Shown here: piece after piece, positions 1 through 5,932 of the stretch | Numbering within the stretch: position 1 is the stretch's first letter | Layout of the letters: each line of letters opens with the position of its first letter | Assembly (NCBI GenBank): GCA_900768245.1 | Contig: CAAGCE010000008.1 | Span: 1 to 21,590, forward strand | From: Oscillospiraceae bacterium | GTDB lineage: Bacteria; Bacillota; Clostridia; Oscillospirales; Ruminococcaceae | Direction of reading: 5' to 3' | Length of the DNA: 21,590 bases | Notes under the pieces: generated by a model | Databases searched by the model: none | What the model was told of the DNA's origin: nothing | What the model saw: the letters and a program-made list of their open reading frames with translations, nothing else | Position numbers and translations under genes: made by a program

Positions 1-356
1 CCGGCAGTACGGCACAAACCCCGATAAACCAAACAAAAGTAACAGCGTATCCATATAAAAGTTTCGGTCAAGCCTTTTCAAAGGCTTGTGGGAATCCAAA
101 GGGCAAAGCCCGTGGTCGCCTCCGCAGAGGCGAAACTCCCCCAAGCGCATTCTAACGAATAAAGCAAAATAAAAAGAAGAAAAGCAAAACTAACAAATCA
201 AAAAAGCGCAATGCAGCCAAAAAATGTTGGTACAACAGATGTAACGAAAGTTACAATCTGAAATGACCCAATAATCTGCATTGCGCTAATTCTAACGATT
301 AAAGCAAAACTTCCCCTTTTCCAAATTTGCGAGCGTAGCAGAGCAAATTTGGAAAA
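1..356 (-). repeat. R1 structured intergenic repeat, copy A (runs off the left edge)
   Basis: Read on the - strand, this stretch is homologous to 472-825 and 2238-2650. In element order it has four main stems. The first is a 14-bp stem (343-356 with 317-330). The second is an 11-bp stem GCGCAATGCAG/CTGCATTGCGC (276-286 with 206-216) closing a 59-nt loop and followed by a T run. The third is a 7-bp stem TCGCCTC/GAGGCGA (127-133 with 116-122). The fourth is AAGCCTTT/AAAGGCTT (80-87 with 70-77), next to a GGGCTTTGCCC motif at 101-111. The loop of the second stem carries an extra small hairpin, GTAAC-GAAA-GTTAC on the + strand at 241-254. No coding potential or transposase is visible. The left end lies outside the window. 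Confidence 0.85.
149..309. repeat. 21-bp direct repeats flanking the main hairpin of R1 copy A
   Basis: Positions 149-169 and 289-309 are the same 21-bp sequence with one mismatch (beginning ATTCTAACGA and ending AAAGCAAAA). They bracket the 206-286 hairpin at a 140-bp period. Copies B and C show weaker versions of the same flanking pair (TTTTGCTT...TAGAAT on both sides). This resembles a target-site duplication or an internal duplication of a hairpin unit; which one cannot be told from one genome. Confidence 0.7.
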
Positions 357-471
357 CACAGCTAAACCATAAGTTTATAATCCGCAGCAAAACTATGCTG
401 AACACCTCAGCTTTTAACGTGGTTGTTTACGATATACTGCGTAACTTGATTGAAATTGTACTTTTGCTCCG

Positions 472-825
472 TTGCGGAATTTAACTCGCTTATGGCTCGT
501 TAAATTTCGCAAGGGGTACTTTTGCTTAGTAATATAGAATTAGCGCAATGCAGATTAACGGTTTTATTTAGATTATTCTTTTCGTTACTTCTCTTGGTTT
601 TACCTTTTTAGCTGCATTGCGCTTTTTTTGTATTTGCTACTTCTGCTTTGCTTCTTTTTGTTTTGCTTTATTTGTTAGAATGCGCTTAGGGGATTTCGCT
701 CCTGCGGGAGCGACCACGGCCTTTGCCCTTTGGATTCCCACAATCCTTTGAAAAGGCTTGACCGAAACTTTTATATGGGTGCGCTGTTACTTTTGCTTGG
801 TTCATCGGGTTTTGTGCTATGCTGC
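472..825 (+). repeat. R1 structured intergenic repeat, copy B
   Basis: This is the same element as copy A in the opposite orientation. The first stem is 472-485 with 499-512; its sequence differs completely from that of copies A and C, but its length (14 bp) is the same and its loop is of similar size (13 nt against 12). The second stem is 543-553 with 612-622, with a 58-nt loop and seven T directly after it. The third stem is TCGCTCC/GGAGCGA at 696-702 and 707-713. The element then runs through the conserved TTTGGATTCCCACAA and GGCTTGACCGAAACTTT blocks to about 825. No gene is visible inside it. Confidence 0.85.
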
Positions 826-898
826 GACTGCGGCGGAAACGTTTCTTACAGCTTACGGCAAACTTTAAACCGCCGCCCCAATAAAAATAAAAACTAAA
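826..898 (-). repeat. R2 GGCGGCGG/CCGCCGC repeat, copy a (partial)
   Basis: On the - strand this matches 1985-2050 closely: GGGGCGGCGGTTTAA, then a block ending GTAAGAAACGTTTCCGCCGC. It also matches 19360-19420 more loosely. GCGGCGG and CCGCCGC can pair across about 35 nt. It abuts R1 copy B on the left and the degV promoter on the right, so degV lies between inverted R2 copies. The AATTAAGAATT tract seen in the two longer copies is missing here. Confidence 0.75.
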
Positions 899-902
899 AG
901 TC

Positions 903-931
903 TTGCAATAGATAATTTTTTATGCTACAAT
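903..931 (+). promoter_or_regulatory. Promoter of the degV-like gene
   Basis: TTGCAA at 903-908 and TACAAT at 926-931 are separated by 17 bp, with an extended -10 TGC at 923-925. The predicted transcription start is near 938, giving a leader of about 35 nt that contains the AGAAAGG ribosome site. The -35 begins only five bases beyond the edge of repeat R2 copy a. Confidence 0.75.
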
Positions 932-971
932 AGTAAAGTTACATTTGAAATTCAGAAAGGAACGGTTCAAA

Positions 972-1856
972 ATGAGTAAGGTTAGAATTATGACGGATTC
1001 TGCAAGCGATGTTTCTATGGAACAGGCTGCAAAATACGGCATTTCGTTAATTAATTTCTGGCTCGTTGTCGGAGACAAAAGCTGCCGTGAGAACGAAGAG
1101 TATACAACCAAGGAATTTTACAAGGTTCTTGAAGAAGCCGAGGATCCCCCTCATACTTCACAGATAACTGTTGAAGACTACACTGCCGCTTATGAAAAGG
1201 AATACGCTGACGGTGTTACAGATCTCATCAACGTTGTTATCGCATCTATCGGCTCAAATTCATACAACAATGCTTGTATGGCTAAGACTCGCTTTTTCGA
1301 GGAACACCTCGACGCTGAGGGCAAAATAGACATTACTGTTATGGACAGCAAGGCTTATACCGGTGCTTACGGTCTGCCTGTTATTGAAGCTGCCAAGAAA
1401 ATTCAGAAGGGTGCTGCCGCAAGCGAGATCATCGCTTTCCTTACCGACTGGTTCGACAGCGGTATGATAATCTGCACTGCTTTCACTCTCAAATATGCAA
1501 GAAAATCAGGTCGTGTTGGCTGTGCTACGGCTTTCGTAGGCGATCTCCTCGGTCTGAAGCCTGTTATCAAATTCGTTGACGCTGTTTCCGAGACCGTTGC
1601 TAAGGTCAGAGGCGAAAAGAATGTCATTCCGCAGCTTGTTGACTATGCGGTTTCTCAGATGGTTCCTCAGACGCAGTATTCCGTGCTCAGAGGAAGCGAT
1701 CCCGACCGTGCGGCTGAAGTTGAAAAGCTTATGAAAAAGGCTGTCGGATACGGTCCTGAGGAAATTCACGAGGTCGGCGCAACTATTGCCTGCCATCTCG
1801 GTCCCGATGTTACGGGCGTTATTGTAAAAGGTCCCAACAGAAATATTAAGAAATAA
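972..1856 (+). CDS. DegV/FakB-family fatty-acid-binding protein
   Basis: This 294-residue protein is of usual DegV length. DegV/FakB proteins bind a fatty acid and, with the kinase FakA, present it for phosphorylation in the cytoplasm. Visible motifs are the N-terminal TDSASD (residues 8-13), PHTSQIT near 60, the LKYARKSGRVG segment around 170-180 corresponding to the family's L-x-x-L-x-x-x-GR, LKPVIKF near 200, and ACHLGPDVTG near the C-terminus, whose His lies in the carboxylate-binding position. The start at 972 is chosen over an in-frame ATG at 945 because AGAAAGG (954-960) is properly placed and MSKVRIMTDS is the family N-terminus. It is a single-gene unit with its own promoter and terminator, isolated between repeat clusters. 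No fakA is in the window, so the lipid role is inferred from the family. Confidence 0.93.
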   Translation: MSKVRIMTDSASDVSMEQAAKYGISLINFWLVVGDKSCRENEEYTTKEFYKVLEEAEDPPHTSQITVEDYTAAYEKEYADGVTDLINVVIASIGSNSYNNACMAKTRFFEEHLDAEGKIDITVMDSKAYTGAYGLPVIEAAKKIQKGAAASEIIAFLTDWFDSGMIICTAFTLKYARKSGRVGCATAFVGDLLGLKPVIKFVDAVSETVAKVRGEKNVIPQLVDYAVSQMVPQTQYSVLRGSDPDRAAEVEKLMKKAVGYGPEEIHEVGATIACHLGPDVTGVIVKGPNRNIKK

Positions 1857-1862
1857 AAATTC

Positions 1863-1896
1863 GGACTGCTGCGTGTATATGCGGCAGTCCTTTTTT
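1863..1896 (+). terminator. Intrinsic terminator of the degV-like gene
   Basis: GGACTGCTGC (1863-1872) pairs with GCGGCAGTCC (1881-1890), ten pairs with one G-T, followed by six T at 1891-1896. It starts six bases after the stop codon. Confidence 0.93.
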
Positions 1897-2060
1897 AATT
1901 AAGAATTAAAAATTAAGAATTAAGAATTTTTGTGGCTTTTAATTTTGTTTCAAAAAGGGCAGTTTGTGCAGGCTTTAAGTTTTTTATTTTTTGGGGGGCG
2001 GCGGTTTAAGTTTTGCTTTGAACTGTAAGAAACGTTTCCGCCGCGGTCGTTCGTTTGGCT
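1897..2060 (+). repeat. R2 repeat, copy b, directly behind the degV terminator
   Basis: It opens with an AATTAAGAATTAAAAATTAAG-like tract immediately after the terminator T run. It continues through TTTTGTTTCAAAAAGG and a GGGGGGCGGCGGTTTAA block, and ends with GTTTCCGCCGCGGTCGTTC. The same order is seen at 19269-19430 behind the pheT terminator, and the 3' half is seen inverted at 826-898. Short open frames through it are repeat translations without good ribosome sites. Confidence 0.8.
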
Positions 2061-2142
2061 TTGAGCTGTTACAAATGGTGTTGTGCGTATGCTGCAAGAA
2101 ATGCGCAGAAATTCCGTATTGGACATTTTGCTTTGTTTGCCC

Positions 2143-2244
2143 AATTTGCTTGCTTATGGTTTGGCTTTGTTTTCCGAATTTGCTTGCTTATGGTTTGGCT
2201 TTGTTTTCCGAATTTGCTTGCTTATAGTTTGGCTTTGTTTTCCG
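2143..2244 (+). repeat. 34-bp tandem repeat, three units
   Basis: Three 34-bp units start at 2143, 2177 and 2211, each running from AATTTGCTTGC to GTTTTCCG; only one clear internal difference is seen (TATAG for TATGG in the third). The next base begins the AATTTGC of the R1 copy C hairpin, so the repeat unit contains the left arm of that hairpin. There are no variable spacers, so it is not a CRISPR. The unit length is not a multiple of three, so a repeated protein is not encoded. Confidence 0.93.
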
Positions 2245-2650
2245 AATTTGCTCTGCTTCGCTCGCAAATTTGGAAAAGGCGTGATTTGGCTTGGATAGGA
2301 TAGAATAAGCACAATGCAGATTAAGCGTTTTACCAAAATAGTTGTTTTCGTTACTTCTCTTGGTTTTACCTTTTTGAGCTGCATTGTGCTTTTTTATTTT
2401 TTCATTTTGCTTTGCTTCTTTTTATTTTGCTTACTCTGTTAGAATGTGTTTAGGGTGTTTCGCTCCTGCGGGAGCGACCACGGGCTTTGCCCTTTGGATT
2501 CCCACAAGCCTTTGAAAAGGCTTGACCGAAACTTTAAGTGTTTTGGCACTGTTACTTTTGCTTGGTTCAGCTTGTTTTGTACAAAACCTGCGCCGCGGCT
2601 GCTATCTTCGGGTTCGCTGTAAATTTGGGCGCGTCTAAATAAAAAAATAA
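2238..2650 (+). repeat. R1 structured intergenic repeat, copy C
   Basis: The first stem is 2238-2251 with 2264-2277. The second stem is GCACAATGCAG/CTGCATTGTGC (2309-2319 with 2379-2389), with a 59-nt loop and six T after it. The third stem is 2460-2466 with 2471-2477. Then come GGGCTTTGCCC, the TTTGGATTCCCACAA block and the AAGCCTTTGAAAAGGCTT stem. It ends with GCCGCGGCTGC and GGGCGCGTCTAAATAAAAAA near 2650, an end shared with 5083-5127. The stem change GC to AT relative to copies A and B is compensated on both arms. Confidence 0.85.
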
Positions 2651-2664
2651 AAACCCTTCAACGC

Positions 2665-2693
2665 TTTACGTTCTCACTTTTTTGTGCTATAAT
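2665..2693 (+). promoter_or_regulatory. Promoter of the first metallophosphoesterase
   Basis: TTTACG (2665-2670) and TATAAT (2688-2693) are 17 bp apart, with TGC just before the -10. The expected transcription start is near 2700, only a few bases before the AGGGGTG ribosome site. That favours the TTG start at 2716 over GTG at 2707. Confidence 0.7.
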
Positions 2694-2715
2694 TATTCCG
2701 ATAGGGGTGTTTATT

Positions 2716-3477
2716 TTGATTTGTATTACCGGTGATATGCACGGTGAACTCGACCGTTTTAATGATAAAAAAATAAAAAGTCTGAAAAAAGGCGATATAC
2801 TCATCGTCTGCGGTGATTTCGGTTTCGTTTGGGACGGTTCCAAACGTGAAAATGCTGTACTTAAAGCTATCGGCAGGAAAAAATTCTACACGCTTTTTGT
2901 TGAGGGCTGTCACGAAAATTATGACCTTTTATCCAAGTTTCCCGAACGTGATTTCTGCGGCGGCAAGGTGAATGTCATTTCAGGCAATCTTATGCACCTT
3001 AAACGCGGTAATATTTTTGATTTACAGGGTTACAGGTTTTTCGCTTTCGGCGGCGGTCAGACTAAGGAGATCGACATTCGCCGTGACTCGAAAACCTGGT
3101 ATGAAGCTGAGCTGCCTACCACGGAAGAGGTTCGTGACGCTGTTTTAACGCTGAAAAATGCCGACAACACCATTGACTATATCGTCACTCACGAGCCGCC
3201 TGCAACGATGAAGGAATTTCTCGGTTTTGAGGTGCGTCAGATAAGCCATATGCACACTTTTTTTGACGCAATAAAAAACGACTGCAAATTCAAAATGTGG
3301 TTCTTCGGCAAGGCTCATATCAACAAAATCATACCGCCTAAATACCATTGCCTTTTTGATGACGTTGTCTGTCTTAAAAATGACGAGTGGGACAAACAGC
3401 AAAAGCTGCTGAAAAAACAAAAGAAAAAGCCGCAGCCCGAACAAAACGGTGCTGATGCCGTACACGATTTTGAGTAA
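2716..3477 (+). CDS. Metallophosphoesterase with two substituted metal-ligand positions
   Basis: This 253-residue calcineurin-like phosphoesterase is probably cytoplasmic, as no signal peptide or membrane segment is seen. Motifs from the TTG start are GDMHG (D7, H9), GDFG (D34), GCHEN (65-67, where the family has GNHE), THEPP (H159) and FGKAHIN (H201, where the family has GHxH). The Asn ligand is therefore Cys65 and the first His of the last motif is Lys199. The C-terminal 30 residues are Lys/Gln-rich. TTG at 2716 is preferred because AGGGGTG at 2703-2709 is then well spaced and the protein begins MICITGDMHG, as relatives do; a GTG at 2707 would add three residues. It is followed 12 bp later by the OGG1-type gene, so the two are probably one operon. 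Substrate is unknown. Confidence 0.85.
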   Translation: MICITGDMHGELDRFNDKKIKSLKKGDILIVCGDFGFVWDGSKRENAVLKAIGRKKFYTLFVEGCHENYDLLSKFPERDFCGGKVNVISGNLMHLKRGNIFDLQGYRFFAFGGGQTKEIDIRRDSKTWYEAELPTTEEVRDAVLTLKNADNTIDYIVTHEPPATMKEFLGFEVRQISHMHTFFDAIKNDCKFKMWFFGKAHINKIIPPKYHCLFDDVVCLKNDEWDKQQKLLKKQKKKPQPEQNGADAVHDFE

Positions 3478-3489
3478 AGGACTTTACTT

Positions 3490-4311
3490 ATGGATTATCT
3501 TGTTAAAGGTGCTGATATTCATCTTTATCAGCCCGATCTTGACCTTGACGAAACTCTTGACTGCGGACAGGCTTTTCGCTGGGAGCGTATCGGTGACAAA
3601 GCTTATCACGGTTACCGTATCAACAAGCCTCTTGAAATTTGTGCCGAAAAGGACTATTTCGTTCTGAAGGATACCTCCGAGAAGGAGCTTACGGAGATAT
3701 GGGCGGATTATTTTGACCTTGATACCGATTACGGCGAGCTGAAACGCATTTTTTCCGAGGACGAAACACTTTCAAAAGCCTGCGCATATGCAGGCGGAAT
3801 ACGTCTGTTACGTCAGGACAGCTGGGAAGCTTTGCTGTCGTTCATAATCTCACAGAACAACAATATCCCGAGGATAAAAGGCATAATCGGTCGTCTTTGT
3901 GCTGAAAACGGCGGTTTTCCGTCTGCCGGACAGCTTTATGATAAAACTGCCGATGACCTTTCATATCTCCGTGCGGGATTTCGTGCAGGGTACATAACAG
4001 ACTGCGTGAGCCGTATCAGAAGCGGTGAGCTTGACCTTGAAAGGGTGCGTAAAATGCCTGTTGAGGACGCAAGAAAGGCACTTATGACCGTAAGGGGCAT
4101 TGGTCCTAAGGTCGCCGAATGTGCGCTTTTATACGGTATGTACCGTGTTGAATGTTTCCCTGTGGACGTATGGATAAAGCGTGTAATGGCACAGTTTTAT
4201 CCCGATGGCTTCCCTGAATTTGCTAAAGCCTATGCAGGTATTGCACAGCAGTACCTTTTCCATTATATGAGAACAGCAGGTGTTTACACCGAACAGCAGG
4301 AAAGGAAATAA
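3490..4311 (+). CDS. ogg: 8-oxoguanine DNA glycosylase/AP lyase, OGG1 type
   Basis: This 273-residue base-excision repair enzyme removes 8-oxoguanine from DNA and cleaves the abasic strand. The N-terminal half (about 1-115) is the OGG_N fold with DETLDCGQAFRW at 20-31. SQNNNIPRI (121-129) is the damage-recognition helix motif typical of OGG1. The helix-hairpin-helix is VRGIGPKVAEC (201-211), with the catalytic Lys207, and PVDVW (224-228) supplies the activating Asp226. Length and motif order match bacterial OGG1 (often annotated as DNA-3-methyladenine glycosylase 2 family). The AAAGGA ribosome site overlaps the stop of the phosphoesterase gene. The next gene starts four bases after its stop, so transcription is likely shared. 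The gene symbol follows family use rather than a locus-specific match. Confidence 0.93.
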   Translation: MDYLVKGADIHLYQPDLDLDETLDCGQAFRWERIGDKAYHGYRINKPLEICAEKDYFVLKDTSEKELTEIWADYFDLDTDYGELKRIFSEDETLSKACAYAGGIRLLRQDSWEALLSFIISQNNNIPRIKGIIGRLCAENGGFPSAGQLYDKTADDLSYLRAGFRAGYITDCVSRIRSGELDLERVRKMPVEDARKALMTVRGIGPKVAECALLYGMYRVECFPVDVWIKRVMAQFYPDGFPEFAKAYAGIAQQYLFHYMRTAGVYTEQQERK

Positions 4312-4315
4312 AATT

Positions 4316-4999
4316 ATGCGTGACAGTATTCTGACAATTCCGATAAGCGAGATACTTGAACCCCGTGAGGGCTGCCCTATCTGCCGTATGAGAGATATGC
4401 TTGAACAGCGTACAGTCGAGTATATTATGGGCGCGGCAATGATGGAACCCGATGTCCGTATCGAAACGAACCGTGCAGGCTTCTGCCATACCCATTTCCG
4501 GCAGATGATGAAGCAGAAAAACCGACTTTCCCTTGCATTGATGCTCCAGACACACCTTGAGGAGGTCGACCGTCAGCTTTTCTCACGCAAGAAGCTTTTT
4601 GAACCGAAAAACGCACGAAAAGCAAAGCTTTCACAAATAAATGAGTCCTGCTTTGTCTGTGAAAAGGTAGACTGGGGAATGGAACGTCTTATGAGAACAT
4701 TTTTTGAGATGAGCTCACATTCCGATATAAAACAGCTTCTTTCCGAGCAGGAATATATCTGCCTGCCGCACTTTGATCTTTTGCAGTCACTTGCACCGGC
4801 ATATCTGCAAAAATATGAGCTTGACAGCTTCAATAAGCTTATCTCATCGCTTACGGAGAACTATATCGCCGTGCTCTATAAAGACGTATCACAGTATTGC
4901 AGTATGTATGACTACCGAAATACAGGCAAAGACGCCGATTGGGGCAATTCAAGGGACAGTATCGAACGTGCAGTAAAATTCCTTGTTTCAAGGGATTAA
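4316..4999 (+). CDS. DUF6062-like protein with two CxxC...CxxH units
   Basis: This 227-residue soluble protein has no known function. Two similar halves are visible. The first has CPIC (C20, C23) followed by FCHTH (C57, H60). The second has CFVC (C112, C115) followed by CLPH (C149, H152). The repeated order Cys-x2-Cys...Cys-x2-His suggests two structural metal sites, probably zinc, or a redox-active cysteine set; this is inference. The layout agrees with what is recalled of the DUF6062 family in Firmicutes. The ATG at 4316 is used because GGAAA lies at 4303-4307 and relatives start near RDSILTIPI; an upstream in-frame ATG at 4280 would sit inside the glycosylase gene. Its place directly behind the glycosylase gene suggests co-expression but does not define a role. 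Confidence 0.8.
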   Translation: MRDSILTIPISEILEPREGCPICRMRDMLEQRTVEYIMGAAMMEPDVRIETNRAGFCHTHFRQMMKQKNRLSLALMLQTHLEEVDRQLFSRKKLFEPKNARKAKLSQINESCFVCEKVDWGMERLMRTFFEMSSHSDIKQLLSEQEYICLPHFDLLQSLAPAYLQKYELDSFNKLISSLTENYIAVLYKDVSQYCSMYDYRNTGKDADWGNSRDSIERAVKFLVSRD

Positions 5000-5019
5000 A
5001 GCCAAGCTGATCTGAGCCA

Positions 5020-5127
5020 ACTCCATATAAAAGCTTCGGTGTTTGGCTCATCGTGTTTTGTGCAAAGCTGCCGCCGCGGCTGCTGTCTTTGGGTTCGCAC
5101 TTTCTTGGGCGCGTCTAAATAAAAAAA
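5020..5127 (+). repeat. Rearranged R1 end fragment (copy D)
   Basis: 5083-5127 matches the 3' end of R1 copy C (GCCGCGGCTGCTNTCTT, GGGTTCGC, GGGCGCGTCTAAATAAAAAA). TTTGGCTCATCG and TTTTGTGC before it match copy B in the same direction. However, 5023-5040 (CCATATAAAAGCTTCGGT) matches the element in the opposite direction, as in copy A at 51-68. The fragment is therefore a truncated, internally inverted remnant. It directly abuts the dut terminator. Confidence 0.65.
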
Positions 5128-5155
5128 TCCTGAGCCATATTATCAGGCTCAGGAT
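5115..5155 (-). terminator. Intrinsic terminator of dut
   Basis: On the - strand ATCCTGAGCC (5155-5146) and GGCTCAGGAT (5136-5127) form a perfect ten-pair stem with a nine-base loop, followed by TTTTTTATTT. It lies just past the dut stop codon. It may also slow transcription arriving from the DUF6062-like gene, although the + strand side is only moderately T-rich. Confidence 0.9.
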
Positions 5156-5168
5156 AGTTATATTTATT

Positions 5169-5690
5169 TCACTTTTTATCCGTACTGCCAAAGCCGCCAT
5201 GCCGTTCTTCATCGGTATTGTCATCTTTGGTTATTCCGAATGGCACGAAAAGTCCTTGCGCAAAGCCTTTTCCTTCTTCTATATCGGCTATGCTGAAGTC
5301 CTTTGTATCGTTGGAAATTTTGATCTTTATATGTCCCTCGTTATCCGCATAGTAATAATCGCTGTCGATAATACCTACTGTATTGTCAAGCTGTATACGG
5401 TAATTGAAGCCCAAGCTGCTTCTTGGATAGATCTCCAGCACCCAGCCTTCGTCAATTTCCGCTCTTATACCCGTCGGGATAAGCATTGTTTCATCAGGAT
5501 TCAGCGTTATTGCCACAGGCAGGAAGAAATCATAGCCCGCTGAGCCTTTTGTTGCTCTCTTCGGCAGCTTTATATGGTTATAGATCTCCTCGATTACAAC
5601 GCTGTCATCATCGGGAAAGGCAAGCTTCCAGTCGTTTGTGAACTGTTCAAGCGATACTTTTGAAAAACGTGCTATTCTGTTTAGGGACAT
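5169..5690 (-). CDS. dut: dUTP diphosphatase (trimeric dUTPase)
   Basis: It hydrolyses dUTP to dUMP and pyrophosphate, keeping uracil out of DNA and feeding thymidylate synthesis. All five trimeric-dUTPase motifs are present in 173 residues: GSAGYDFFLP (49-58), PRSSLGFN (89-96), GIIDSDYYY (106-114) with the Asp and Tyr of the uracil pocket, the Gln of GFAQGLFVPFG (142-152), and the C-terminal arm ERHGGFGST (162-170). About 40 extra residues precede motif 1. The ATG at 5690 is preferred to the GTG at 5702 because AGAAAGGTGG is well spaced from it. A strong promoter lies at 5768-5796. An 18-codon leader ORF overlaps the start. Confidence 0.95.
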   Translation of the reverse strand: MSLNRIARFSKVSLEQFTNDWKLAFPDDDSVVIEEIYNHIKLPKRATKGSAGYDFFLPVAITLNPDETMLIPTGIRAEIDEGWVLEIYPRSSLGFNYRIQLDNTVGIIDSDYYYADNEGHIKIKISNDTKDFSIADIEEGKGFAQGLFVPFGITKDDNTDEERHGGFGSTDKK

Positions 5691-5737
5691 ATTTTTGACC
5701 ACCTTTCTGATGCTTTGCGGATTTTACCGAAAAACAT
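5681..5737 (-). CDS. Possible 18-aa leader ORF overlapping the dut start
   Basis: On the - strand the dut transcript contains GAGAGGAAATT-ATG at 5748-5735, opening a frame for MFFGKIRKASERWSKICP. It ends in TAA ten bases past the A of the dut ATG, so the two frames overlap (ATGTCCCTAA). The frame contains the dut ribosome site. It lies wholly downstream of the predicted transcription start and has a better AGGA-type site than many real genes here. It may couple translation of dut, or be a chance frame; its short length gives no statistical support. Confidence 0.4.
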   Translation of the reverse strand: MFFGKIRKASERWSKICP

Positions 5738-5767
5738 AATTTCCTCTCACATTTACACTGTAATTCA

Positions 5768-5796
5768 ATTATAAACTTAAAACGCTGTCACGTCAA
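5768..5796 (-). promoter_or_regulatory. Promoter of dut
   Basis: On the - strand TTGACG (5796-5791) and TATAAT (5773-5768) are separated by exactly 17 bp, close to consensus. The predicted start is near 5761, leaving a leader of about 70 nt before the dut ATG. Confidence 0.85.
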
Positions 5797-5891
5797 TTGA
5801 ACAAGTATATGAATTTTTGTCCGTTTTTTCGGCATTAAGGACAGCCGATAATTTATTATTCACAACGGTTGAAATAACAATGAAAATATGT

Positions 5892-5927
5892 TAAAATAAA
5901 AGACGGTACAGGATCTTTGTACCGTCT
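5892..5927 (-). terminator. Intrinsic terminator of the XRE regulator gene
   Basis: AGACGGTACA (5927-5918 on the - strand) and TGTACCGTCT (5910-5901) form a ten-pair perfect stem with a seven-base loop, then TTTATTTT. It starts a few bases beyond the stop codon at 5933 and separates this gene from the dut promoter. Confidence 0.9.
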
Positions 5928-5932
5928 GTAAT

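Noticed and set aside
2143..2244. Possible CRISPR array
   Set aside because: The 34-bp units are contiguous with no variable spacers, and no cas gene is present.
1950..2384. Several overlapping short open frames on both strands, some with repeated peptides
   Set aside because: They are translations of the R2 repeat and of the 34-bp tandem repeat in successive frames, lack proper ribosome sites, and are interrupted by strong hairpins.
1..2650. Insertion sequence or prophage remnant
   Set aside because: No transposase, recombinase or phage gene fragment is seen in any frame; the repeats are non-coding.
5043..5543. 166-codon open frame on the + strand
   Set aside because: It runs antisense to dut, which has all five dUTPase motifs, a promoter and a terminator; the + frame has no recognisable content.
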